A DNA stretch of 64,000 nucleotides from positions 393,408-457,407 of the forward strand of contig VSDK01009419.1 in NCBI GenBank assembly GCA_009767595.1, in the 5' to 3' direction. Numbering within the stretch: the first letter of the stretch is position 1; each line of letters starts with the position of its first letter. A program made the position numbers and the translations under genes. Positions 47,827 through 59,400 of this stretch are shown here, piece by piece. The DNA comes from Symbiodinium kawagutii. Its lineage: Eukaryota > Sar > Dinophyceae > Suessiales > Symbiodiniaceae. A model generated the notes under the pieces. It saw only the letters and a list, made by a program, of their open reading frames with translations, was not told where the DNA came from and did no database searches.

Positions 47827-48345
47827 TCAATTGTAATCCGATCTCACAAACTCCAAAACTCTTCCAAACAAAGTCCAAGTTTACAAAACCCAGGGTAGGC
47901 ATACATACATGTGATTACACATACATCATATTATACATCTTCATATAACTATATCCCTGATGTTGGATAATACGCCACTCCTGTTGGATAGGAAATACAA
48001 TTCTTGTCAAGCCAGTGGAAGAACTTGTCGAGAAAGAACGATTTGAGTCGATTTTAGAACTATGACTCTGCACAAAACTATCAGGAAGCAACACATAAAG
48101 CCATGGATGTATGTTGATTGTACTACTGTACAGCAAAAACAGCATTGGTTCCAATGCTAAGACGCAACAATAATTTAAACGTGGAAGCAATCTATGTCAG
48201 GCGCTCTGCCTTAGTGCTATCTTGCTAAACATGTAAAACCTATTCTCTGAAAGGATCTGCTGTTTTTTTTTGTGCCGGCACAAACCCAAAAGGCTTTGAC
48301 ATACTGAGGAGATGAGGGAGGCAGCATTTCGAACGCTGCTTAAAC

Positions 48346-48886
48346 TCAATCCACGTCAATGAGCCTCCTCTGGTCTCTCTTGGTTGTTTTCCAAGTGTTG
48401 AACATAAATAATGCCTCTGCCTTTAATATCCCCTTTATGAGGTCCACAGCTGGATTTGCAGCTTCAGTTTCCAGAGTTGCTGAAACCTGCCTCCTGATTC
48501 GATCTAGCAAGCCATAGCAAGCCGAAACCGTGCCAATTTGTCTGCGCAACACAGGTTCAGCACGCCAAAGTTTTGTAACCGCCTCTATGGACGGTCACCG
48601 TCTTAAAAGCTGGTGGTTTCCTTCCAGGGAATGATCGAAACTGAAGTCGACATTCGACATTCTCGAGCTGTCGAGCCATCTCTAGTCTCGCTGTCTGATC
48701 CAGAAACCGATCTCTACCCACAAACACAAGCACTTTACGATTGAAATGCCTTGCCTTCAATATTTGAACCCATGCAGTGACAGCCAGAATTCTTGATGCA
48801 TGCGAGCGTTGCTGTGGATTGTTTGCAATGACTCCAACAGGTTGAGAAAAACAATGGTATATCACATTCACAAGGTTGTGTATCAT
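48346..48886 (-). pseudogene. Broken ORF, possibly from an acyl-CoA dehydrogenase-like gene
   Basis: Two minus-strand frames (48886-48557 and 48552-48346) read well but only connect through a +1 shift near 48580, so the copy is probably broken. The first half (ARHFNRKVL, DQTARLEMARQLENVECRL) loosely recalls the C-terminal helices of acyl-CoA dehydrogenases. The second half (NPAVDLIKGILKAEALFMF) was not recognised. Lack of obvious introns may mean a retroposed mRNA. The family assignment is weak. Confidence 0.3.
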
Positions 48887-49049
48887 GGCGCTTCCTGATA
48901 CGGTGACACTCTGCTAAAATTGACCCGATGTTTCGATCCTGTCCCCTTGGATCTCCACAAAAATTGCCGTGACAAATGGAACATGTTGAAAATGGCCATA
49001 GGAATTGCGCCATTCGAATGATCTCGAATGCACACTGCACTTCGGTGTC

Positions 49050-49069
49050 CACACACACACACACACACA
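49050..49069. repeat. (CA)n microsatellite
   Basis: Ten CA dinucleotides. Confidence 0.9.
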
Positions 49070-49519
49070 ATTCCGCTCGGCCGTACGTTCCTTGAAATCT
49101 CACGGTAGTGCTCTGATGGTAGCTCAAAGGTGCAGTAGCAGGACATTGGTGGCCTAAATTTAAACAAGTCACACAGATTCAAGCCTTGCTAAGATGAATT
49201 TGAAGCATTGCGTGCTTTTGTTGCTTCTATGGCGTCAGGTGCACCGTTGTACACCATTACCCTTCGCTAATCCCACAACGATCAAAAATGCAAAGAGACT
49301 CTGCCGTTCGGTTTGGAAGGCCCTTCTCTGCAATTGTACCCCCTGAAGCCACCGTGCAGGCCACGCACAATGTACCATGAAGCACTTTATTTAGACTTTA
49401 GACACTTTTAGATTTGTAGTAGTTACAATCTCCGAACGAAGACTTCAGATTCCAGAAACGTTCCTGAGATGGGTATATAATTCGTACATGATCGTACTTC
49501 ATTGCTGAGTTGAGCATAC

Positions 49520-49598
49520 CAGAAATTCCTCAAGTTCATCAAATCCGAAGTCTTCCAGCGCTTTGTCACCGCTGCTCAAGAGCTGGACGGCAATACGC
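49520..49598 (-). CDS. Probable linker exon between D2 and D3
   Basis: A 79-base minus-strand exon with acceptor CTGCAG and donor CTG|GTATGC. It encodes IAVQLLSSGDKALEDFG followed by FDELEEFL. It is on the strand of the CA gene, between the end of D2 and D3. No family recognised. Confidence 0.5.
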
Positions 49599-50277
49599 CT
49601 GCAGCAGAAATGAGTGAAGGCGTTTGGCGCCGACTTAGACAATCTAAGCTCCATTGTGATTGATGATACTCGGGAGGGAAACTCTCCTACCAGTATGAAG
49701 CAGGGCACCTGTCTCAGTTTGTGGTTGAAAAGGTCCTTTTGAAGCTGGCTTATTGTCGCAAACAGGAACTGTTGTACCAGTGATATTCTGTATGAAGGTC
49801 CGAAGTGCCGTGTTCAATTCTTAATAGTATTTGTATATCGTAGTTCGGATGCATAGTCCATTTTCCAGTCGTTTATGCGTTGACATGTAGTTTGACATGA
49901 GTATTATGTGTATAGTTCTTGTACTATAGGGGTAATGGACGCTTTCATTCTGGCACTGAGTGACTTAGTGCTTGATGAATCTCGATTCGGGTAAGGCCGG
50001 TACGGTCCATATCTCAGGTACTGTATGACATCCCTCCCTTATCCGGCCTCAGCTCGACAAAATGCTTCCCTGCCTGGGGCTTTGACCTGACAACAGCATC
50101 CAGTCAACCAAGCTGAGGCGAAAAAACACAATCAATATCCATCAATATCCATCAATGCACTCTGGAAGAATGCTTTCCAATCATTTTCAAAAGCGGAAGC
50201 ATTCCGAATAGTCTGAACATCTCTGAAGAATATCAAGCAAGGGCTCAAGAGCTTAACATTTTGCCAAACAAAGACTG

Positions 50278-53200
50278 AGGCCTGCACCCAGCCACTCCAC
50301 ACGTCCGGTGTTTAAATCGTAAACACCCCCCTGCAGCTCAACGGCGCCGCTACGCACCTAACACAGGTTCCAGCGTGACTGCTTGCCGTAACAACATGGA
50401 AGTGAGCCTAGTGAGCTTGAGGTTCAAACAGAACAATGACGTACACGTACACTGAACAAGCCTTCGTTGAAAACACAGTGGACTTAGACTCAAACAATCT
50501 CAAGACATCTCGACATCTCAAGAGCAAATGTCATTCCAAGAAAACAAAGTCATGGTTCTCCAGCTGCAACATTCGCAGCCTGCTGTTGCGAAACTTGGAA
50601 CACGTCTCATCACTTTTCTCTAATTCAGTTGATCTTAACCTCTACCATCTCACCCAGAAAAGTCATTTCCATGAAAAAACTTCCGCAATTCGAAGAGGCT
50701 GTTTACCCTCACTGATGCACCTTGATGCAATCTTCACTGTTTACACTCATTTGCTTTTCACAGTTGACTCGTGAAGATCTAGAAATGTGTTGACATCTTC
50801 TGGATCGTCCTGAGGATATTCCTACATTGCGCCCAGTGCTGTTTCCAGCTGACAGGTTGGGCCTTGTCCCTGATGTCTGAGCTGCTCTTGAGAATGCTGT
50901 CGATTGTATTGAATACATTCACCGAGACCTCGAAGGGCAAAATGCTTGGAAGTCATGTGGCCAATGGGACGATACTAAGGTAGGCTGTAACAGATCAAAC
51001 CTGTAGGGAAGGATTGAAGTCAGGTTTGAGTAGAGCAGGGTCGCTTCAAGATTTCGATCCCGCCACAATCCTTGAACGAAGCGCGAGATATGAATAGGTA
51101 TCGGTCATTTTCCAACCCCGACTAGTCTGATCCAGTCTGATCATTCAGAGAAACTCATGGATGCATTAGGATGCCTTGGGATATATTGGATACGGTCATG
51201 ATTCATCTGTGCGAGGGTGGCTAATCAAACGCAAAGAGGTAAAAAGACAATGATAGACATTTCGCCTGGCCATCAACTTTCATCACTAAATGTACAAATT
51301 TCCACCAACTCCAAGCTCACAGTATTTCCGCTACCACAAGACATAAGAACACTCTCTGATGGAGACAGACTGTATGAATGGCGAGGGCCATAGACAGTTT
51401 GTTGTACAGCTTTAGCCTTTAGCTGACGCGGGCCTATTATGTCTGGAAGAAACAAATACCATCTTTCTGAGTTCGCAAAAAGTGACGTTTCGCCAGGAAA
51501 ATTACCAAATAGCCCAACATGGTTCCCAGTTGGCGTCAAAATGTCTGTGAGTCTGAGCCATGCTAAGCGCCTTTTCGAGCACTTGGTGCAGGGACGCGAA
51601 GGAGCACCCAACACGCCATGATCGTCTATCGACTGCCAAGTCCCAGTACCAAATGCAATCGAGCGACTGCCAAGTCCGAAATTTCCTGAAACATAAAGAG
51701 ATGAAAGGGGATGAACGATGATGAACAATGGTGAACGTTACAAGCTGCACTGGAAAGTCACTGGGTGGGCCAAGGCCTGCTACTTAGCTAGCACCTAATT
51801 CAGTCTGATCCAAACCTCTCAAAAGAGGCACAAAGCTTGAAAGAGAGATTCCTCAAAAACAAGAAACCGAAACGATGTGTCTGATATTTTTTCACAGAAT
51901 TTTCACAAAGAGATCCTACACGATTCTACCACCTGAAATGGGAAATTAAGCACAGCAAATTGAATTCTAAAAGCTCGATTTTAAGATTTTTACGATTTTT
52001 CAGTTCGAAATTCCATCAAAGTTGGGAGATTCGCTTTATAGGTGGCACTGACAGCGCAGATCAGCGCAGCGGCTGCGGTCCTTCTCCGTGGCATTAGGAC
52101 TGAGCTGCTGAGCTGCATCAGCCGCCACGGAGCTCAAGGCCGCTAACAAACCCTCCAGAGGCCCGGCTTCCTGCAGATGTGGAGATGATGATTAACATGG
52201 AGAGGTCATCTGTTTTGTAAGGATGGACACGTCATGAGAAGGTAAGATAAGAATATATAAGATATGATAGTATTGCAATGATGGTTGATGTTTAGTGTTC
52301 ATGTAGAAGGATGATGTCATGACAAAATCATGTTGAATGATGGGTGCAAACGGCTGAGAGTGCTTAGCAGCGATGCTTGGTCATGGTGGATGAAGATCTG
52401 TGATCCGAGAATTCTGACACTGTGGCTCACAAGATGATATGCCACACCGCTGGGCTTCTGCCAGCAAATGTGTATCACAATCCATCTTAAAATTTTGACA
52501 CTTAATTAATTTCTACGATTTATATCATTTGATCATTTGGACAATGTTCAAAGGCCCTCAAAGGCGTTCAGGGCTATGCCGTTTTGCTGGTTGGTCAATT
52601 AGGATTCTCTCTGTGGAGTGCATTTTCGAAAGCAGCAGAGTCTGACCACGGCCCAAAGGTTGAACTCGGCTGTGGCATCGTGCCTTAGAGGGAGCCTCGC
52701 CCTTCTTACTCTTGAGGTAAGCGCCAGTGGCACCTTTGATCGCTCCACAGTTGGTATGCCCAAGCCTTGGCATTACAATTTCCGCAGGCCATCGATCCAA
52801 ACATCGTGGATTCGATTTTACAAAGCAAGAAACTTGACGGACTGCAGTCAGAACTATCCCGACCTGATAGCCATCCTACATCCATAAAAATAGCATACAT
52901 CCAGCAAGGTAAGTGTCGGAAAGGCAGGTGGCGAACACCGCCGTTAAAATTGAATACTTTAATACGGCTACCTCTGTGTGAGGGACAGGATTGAGTTGCC
53001 ATGCCTCTCTTGCTTTCCCGATGTACCTGTACCTTCTCCATCTTTTCAGAACTTTGCACACCAGACCACTTGATGTTTGTCTCAAATGAATTCAAATGAT
53101 GTGTTGGAATAGACAAAAGAGGCAAGGTCAACTTTTTTGTGCCAAGCAACACCATGACCAAACGAGTACCCAAAGCAGCTGTGCAAAACTCAAGACCTCA

Positions 53201-55732
53201 CGGCACAGGCACCGCAGCAAGGAATCAACGCATTCGTATAGTATAAACCTTTGTTGAGTGGTTCTTGTTTCAAGCCACTATATTTTTTGCAAAGCAAATC
53301 GGTATAATACAAAAACGAAAACCAAGGGGACTAGATGGCACTAGTATGGAATGGGTAAGAAAAGCAACAAAGAATGCTTGCAAAAAGGACATGCTCCAAT
53401 CTAAGCAGGTACTGATAGGCCAAATGGCCAACTTCGTATCAGAGCAAACACTATGCTCACAAGCATCCCAAGTGTCAAGTCACTGCCAATGATGCTGCCC
53501 TGGGCATGGGTCACAGTATTGCCAGCCTTGGTCTCATTCGCATGAGTATTAGCCAGGCGTGTACCCTGTGAGGACCGCTGTCTGCATTGCCAACAACTAT
53601 ACATGTTCGGCTGGAATCACTTCAATCTATCTGCCACCATGTATTCGGGATACTACTTTTCTCATGGGTAAGAGTCAGGGAATTGTCTCAAGATCTGCAG
53701 TATGAAGATGTAGGAAACATAGCGTCAAAATATGCGCAGGCTCTAGATGGCATTGCAAGGTCTCGCTGCTTGGAATCCCCATTCCTTGAGAAGACCCCCT
53801 GTCTCTATGTTGTGTGTTCGGTATATGATTGTACCGTTGTACGTACTCTTGCTTACCACAGAAAAATGACTATGTTGAAGCGCAAGTAAATCGAAAGCAG
53901 CTGCACAAGTCTGCGGATTCCAATGTTGGGTTGCTTGGTCAAAGAAATCCATCTACTCCGCCACACTTTGTCATAGCCATTTGCACTGGGTGCAATCTGG
54001 GTTGCATTCCGCATAACGAAGAGGTCTCCTGCGAGTCCCAAATTCGATATCTAAGCACTCCAAAAAGACTATATAATATGTAATATAATATATCTATATA
54101 TATATATATATTAAATATATATATATATATACACATATACATACGTTCTCTGTGCAAAGGAATGAAGCTCCTGGAAGAACGTCAAAGACCAACTCCAAAG
54201 GCACTCGACTATCTGCACAGCCCACCACTGCCTCAAAACGACAGCCCCTTGAGTAGCTACCCAGATCAATATATGCCTGTATATCTGACTCTGATTGAGG
54301 CTGTATGACTCGGTGTGACTATCGTGACTATCGTGACTATCGTGACTATCGCTGAAGATTTGCTCGAGTGAGACTTGTGCACTGGTACTGGACTTCAATA
54401 ATGTTGAACCTTGCTTTGTAACGGTGGCACGTGTCACACAGTTTAGCTTCATGCCACCTGCTGAGATAAATAGGGAGGTAGTTGTGCCGATTGTTGTTCC
54501 ACGCCTTGACATTGAGAAACAACGTGAATATGTAAAAAGATGCATTCACAGGTCAATATAGATGTATTATAAATATATATAACTAATATATCTAATATAT
54601 AGTGCTAAGACAAGCTGCCAAGAGTCAACAGACTCATCGACAGCACCAAGCGCATGGATTATGGCTATGGCTATGCCTGGCTGACCTGAACTGCTGCCAG
54701 GGCGCTGTGTGCGGTGCCTGCCCAATGGTAGAGAGCGCCTTTCCTGAGGTTAAGGTGAGCAAAGGTGAGGGTTGAACTGAACCTTTGAACCTCCAGAGCC
54801 CGTTCCACAAGATATAGGTGCTTCAAATATTTAGTGCAGGACAAAGTAGTGAAAGCATTGATGAGGCCCTTGTGAAGTCCTTAACTAATTGATAATAGAT
54901 TTTGCATTACAGTTTATTCATTGTACAGTTTATCAAAGTTGTAAAGTTGTTCGGTGTTGGACTGCACTGATCTCACAAATCTTTGCCTTTTCACAGAGCC
55001 AATCATGACAGTGTGCAAGTACTGTGGCCGATTGGTGAAACGAACGAGTTCGCAAATGTCTCAATGTGTCCTGAGTAACACATCTAAAATCTAAACAATC
55101 CTTACTTCCACCTCAACCAACATCAACAAGCCTTACACAGTGTATTGCTAATCTCTGAGTCTGAGCAGCGCATCTCACTGTCGAACTTCCCTGCCATGGG
55201 TTTCCCATGGCAATATCTGTCGTTGCCTTCCTTCATCAACTGAAGTGCAGCCTCTCCAGGATTCAAAATGCATACTTCAGGTTCCATGCTAAGATTGCAG
55301 GGTCAGTTGAAAGCTTTCCAGAATCAAATGTAAGACGATTACAGATATCACAGAAGATTTCAGTCTTTGATGCATGAGAAGGTTGCAAACAAAAGAAGAT
55401 CCAGCTCCCCGCCAATATGATCCACCCTGTATCTCTCAGATTCAGCAAAAATCACCAAGTGCAAGATGTGGCAAACAGGGAGTCGAGCAAGCAGGATGAA
55501 GTATGATGAAGTGGCCCCTGATAGACTTCACTGCACAAACCACATAAGGAATCATCTAAGGAATCTCAGGTCGAGCTGTGAATCCTATTGACAGGTGCTG
55601 CAGAACCTTGGGTTCCATTGGTTTGTCTTGCGGTGTTCGCACGGCACGTGCCATCGCCTTCCTCAGCAGCCGAGAACAAAATGCTGAACAACCCAGTGCA
55701 GCCAAAGACGTCTCCAACATCACCGGAGTCAT
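50278..55732 (-). CDS. Beta-carbonic anhydrase gene start and first domain D2 (complete gene copy)
   Basis: Minus-strand exons: leader 55732-55590; 55276-55208 (EAALQLMKEGNDRYC); 54743-54706 (KALSTIGQAPHT); 54231-54171 (VVGCADSRVPLELVFD); 54028-54006 (DLFVMRN); 53526-53484 (AGNTVTHAQGSIIG); 53196-~53132 (LEFCTAALGTRLVMVL); ~52766-52683 (LGHTNCGAIKGATGAYL); ~52172-52050 (PLEGLLAALSSVAADAA); ~50922-50845 (VNVFNTIDSILKSS); and 50358-50278 (RSGAVELQGGVYDLNTG then RVEWLG). Zinc ligands and dyad are intact. APHT|AVVG, RN|AGNT and MVL|LGHT join with GC donors; SIIG|SLEF joins with GT. The end of the 52.1-kb exon does not read into AAHAVK, so its boundary is uncertain. This is the homologue of D8. 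Confidence 0.82.
54313..54350. repeat. 9-bp tandem repeat (GTGACTATC)
   Basis: Four copies in a D2 intron. The left duplicate has only diverged GACTCTGT variants at 1130-1170, so this expanded after duplication. Confidence 0.9.
55590..55732 (-). CDS. Leader exon and candidate gene start, right copy
   Basis: ATG at 55732 opens MTPVMLETSLAALGCSAF, then an Arg/Lys-rich stretch (SRLLRKAMARAVRTP). One base is missing relative to the left copy (AACCCAGTG against AACGCCAGTG), so the two copies diverge in frame after residue ~13. A donor at CACCT|GTCAAT joined to the acceptor TTAG gives a continuous frame into MEPEVC and the GNDRY exon. A hydrophobic start followed by a basic region could be a secretory or plastid-type presequence, but this is not established. 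Confidence 0.5.
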
Positions 55733-56464
55733 TTACAATCCACACATAGTGACAGTGGCAGTCAAATCGCCTCTTCAGAATACGATTTTTTGATTTTAGG
55801 ACTTTGTAAGTACTTTGTAGTATTTCCATGTCTTTTCAGGCTAAACGCAATCAAACCCTGTCTTTTGTGGAAACAGACAACAGCTTGGCCGCAATCACGT
55901 GACCTTCGGACAGACTCAGCTCGAAATCTTCAGTAAGTTATGTTCAGCTTTGCGACATTTCACTGATTTCTGTTCAGTTTTGCCATGTTAGCTCGAAACC
56001 CCCGGGCAAGCAACACAAGTGCTGGTTCAGCCTCGCATCTGCCCACTGCCCTGCTTAGATTGAATGTCGAAGCATGCTGAAGGCACCCCTTCTTTCACTG
56101 CATGCAGATCATCCCAGCCACAACCAAAGACAGACCATTTTAAGATCCAAATATGCAGAAAACAACGCATCAAACGTCTTGATTCCAAACATTTTCAAAC
56201 ACTGAGGTCAGGAAGCGCAAGTGTACCTAACATTCAATGACTCGGAGGCAGCATGAAGCAACCAAAATAAAAGGCATAAATGCAACCCAAATATACTAAA
56301 CTACTCAGAAAGCCAGGCCCTGCTCTCCTGGACCAGGGATCTGCATGGAGGGTGGCAGATTGCTCTTGGCAGCCAGCAGCTCCTGCAAGGCAACACGGGA
56401 CTCGTGAGGCACTCGAGGCAACCATCGAGCTGCCATGGCCCATGGCCACAGCTCCATGGAACTT
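55733..56464. other. Putative intergenic spacer between tandem CA genes, right copy
   Basis: Homologous to 5310-5984. No CA block was seen. The best-conserved part is 56228-56292. It separates the last exon of the upstream gene (D1) from the leader ATG at 55732. Confidence 0.4.
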
Positions 56465-59400
56465 TGCTCCCACCAGCCTGGTGCTGTGGAGAACGGCCCA
56501 GGAATTCCACGCGACCCGTCTCCAGATGATAGATCCCGCCTGGACACGTGAGAGTTTGTGCCGGGCATTGGCAAGCTGCGAACATGCAGGCTTCGTAGCA
56601 GCAAATCAATCACCCCTTTTTTGAGGCCTCATCAAGTATTGGGGACGGTCTGTAGCAAGGAGGTGCAGAATCCCCGTCACATATCAGCAGAGCAGCACAC
56701 TTTCCCAATTGAAACGTTTCAGATCGGAGCCCAACGCCGACCTTGCAGATCCACCTTGCCACTGCTGATCAGCTCCCGAAGTGGTTCGCTATACCTGGAA
56801 GATCAAAGCACTTGGATCCAACAATTGATACCAACTGCTGCCCCATGTTGCCTCCGGCAAAAGTGCGCCCACCAATCCCATTTCTGTCCCCGCATGTGCT
56901 CGCATGCTGGTTCACAATCACTCCGCATGCCCACGCCCACATCATCCCACATCATCCCACATCATCCCACATCCCAAACTCCTTCGGATTGGTCGACAAG
57001 AGTCTTCAGCAAAAAGTTCATGGTTTCAAACACATTCACCTGAGGCAGGACGGCCCTCAAAATATGTAGGATGCCTGAGCCATGGACAAGTTCGGAATTG
57101 GAGGCACACTACCCATTTCATTCTAGTGTGCTGAGCTAGTTTCCCGCACTTGATGGCATTTGATGGCACTTGATGGCACCCGCGAGGTGTCAAACATTCT
57201 TGTGCCATCTCCCACATCCACCAACATCCCACAACAGCACGCCTTCACTGCATGGGCTGCCAGCTTCTCCTTGGGGGCTCCAGGCCCCATGTCGTCGCTT
57301 GCCTTCTTGATGACGCCCGACAGATCTGTCAGCAAACCCTCCAAGGCACTGCCTGATGGGGACGGGAGATCCAGAATTTGGGAAGACCCAGAGATTGTTT
57401 GCTAAGCCTTCGAAGCGCCTCAACACTGCTCACCCTGTTGAATTTCAGATAGATTCTGCCGAGTTTACAAATTATCTTCCCTATTTGGGTTCCATCCCCG
57501 TTCAAACATGGTTCAGACATGTTCAGACCGCGTTTAAATACCCGCCAGCGGCACGATGGCAAATAGCCCGCCCCTCAACCAAGTTGTCAGACGATTTGCC
57601 CACATTTCCAATGATTCGTTTCATATCAGGTGTGAACTAGTAGCATCAGTCCTTGCAATCGACGACTGTTTTTTTTCCTTACTGCACCTGGTTTCATGTG
57701 CGCCTTCCCTTGGTTGGCCAAGTAGGCGTCTGTTGCGCCAACCATGGCCCCGCACTGAGCATGACCTGGGTTCTTTGCATTGACGCCGTCCACGGAGAGC
57801 GCCCAATGTATAGACGGTGAAGTGGTAAATGCGCAAAAAGAAACTGAAGTAGTAGAGCTCTTCAAACAAATTCCCCGAAATCAAACCAAATTCAGCATAG
57901 ACAAAATCGCGCATGGCGAATGCACAAGTCTAGCGACAGCTGGACACAAAACGCCCACCAAAAACTATTTGTAACCTCCTGAATCTCGGATTTGGCCCAA
58001 GTGCATCTGGAAGAATCTGCGTTTTTCGAAATCATCCCTAGCGCGAGGCCAGAGAAACCGTTTCAGCAGTAGGTCTCGAAGCGCTTGGTCAAATCGCATA
58101 GGACACGTTCAAATGCGCTCCCATGGAGGGCTCAACATGCCACAAGCGTGGCACCTAGTATCAGCAAGGTGGCCTTGAGGATCTCCAACTTCACGAGCCT
58201 TTGCCGACTTCACTGCTCCAGCACAGAATGCAAAGTGGTGGGGTTCCTCACAAACCCAGCGAATAAGTTTGAGGCGCTCTGCATCGTATTCAGGCACTGT
58301 CTCACCATTGAACTCGTGCCTTTTGAGGGCGCTAAGCTGTTGGCAGCTATTCCACCTCAACCTGACGGTTAGCTCTCTTCCTGCGCTTCCCGCCATCACC
58401 ATGGGGTTCGAAACAATTGGCTCTCATCTGTTCATCTAAGCCCTACATAGGGAGGTAGGGCGCTGATTTTTAGAAAAAAGCGCCACGCACACATTTCACA
58501 CAAAGTCGCCTCACCAGCATTCCACGGGATTTGACGCGGCAACCTCAAGAATTGCTGGAAGTTAGGCAACCGAATAACCAAGACGATTCAGAGAGTTCCA
58601 AAGCCTTGCATCAAAAGACTTAGTCCAAGTCTTTGGCGGGTCATTGCATAGCCAACCATAGCGGGCCACGGAGGGCCCCCATCTAACCAGGTCCTCCATT
58701 TTCCCAGCTTGTGTCCCTGGAAGATGCTTGACGCGCGCATGTACTTGAAAGCCTTCTCAAATCTTCCTTTGTTCTTGGGATGGTTCTGAAACTGAGAAGG
58801 AGAAGGATCTCCAATGTGAACCCCCAAAGCTTCCATCAACTTCTCATAGCCAAGGAATTCGCCACGTAGCTTTTTGGATTTTATCAAGGTGCTCGAGCAG
58901 GCGGAATCTGGCAGAGAAAGAGGGCCAGTTGCCGATGGCTTGTTCCAGAGCATGATGATCATGGCTAATGATGACCCTGTCGTCCTTGTACATATTGCAA
59001 TGGAGCTTTGCTTTCTTCGGCTTTCCACGAAACATTTCTTGAAAACCTTTATGCAAGAGAAGAGTCAACATGAGGGGCGAAGCAGCGTCACCCTGTGGAA
59101 CTCGAGTCGAACTGCAGAAACTTTGTGCGGCGACCCCCTTCTCATAGTGAATGTACTTCTCAGCAGCAGCCCATTGTCCAAAGACTGTGGATATCCAACC
59201 ATTGTAATCCCTTCCTGCTATTACTAGACCTCCCTCTAATATAAAAAACCACCTTGGGTGCGCCCTTCTTGATTTTTTTTGGTTTTGGTCAATTTCCTTT
59301 TTAAATTCCCCTTGGCCTCAGGCGGTTTAATTTTAGGGCCCTAAACCTAAACACCAAAATCGTTTTTATCATTAAAATCTAAATTTAATATTCAGGTTTT

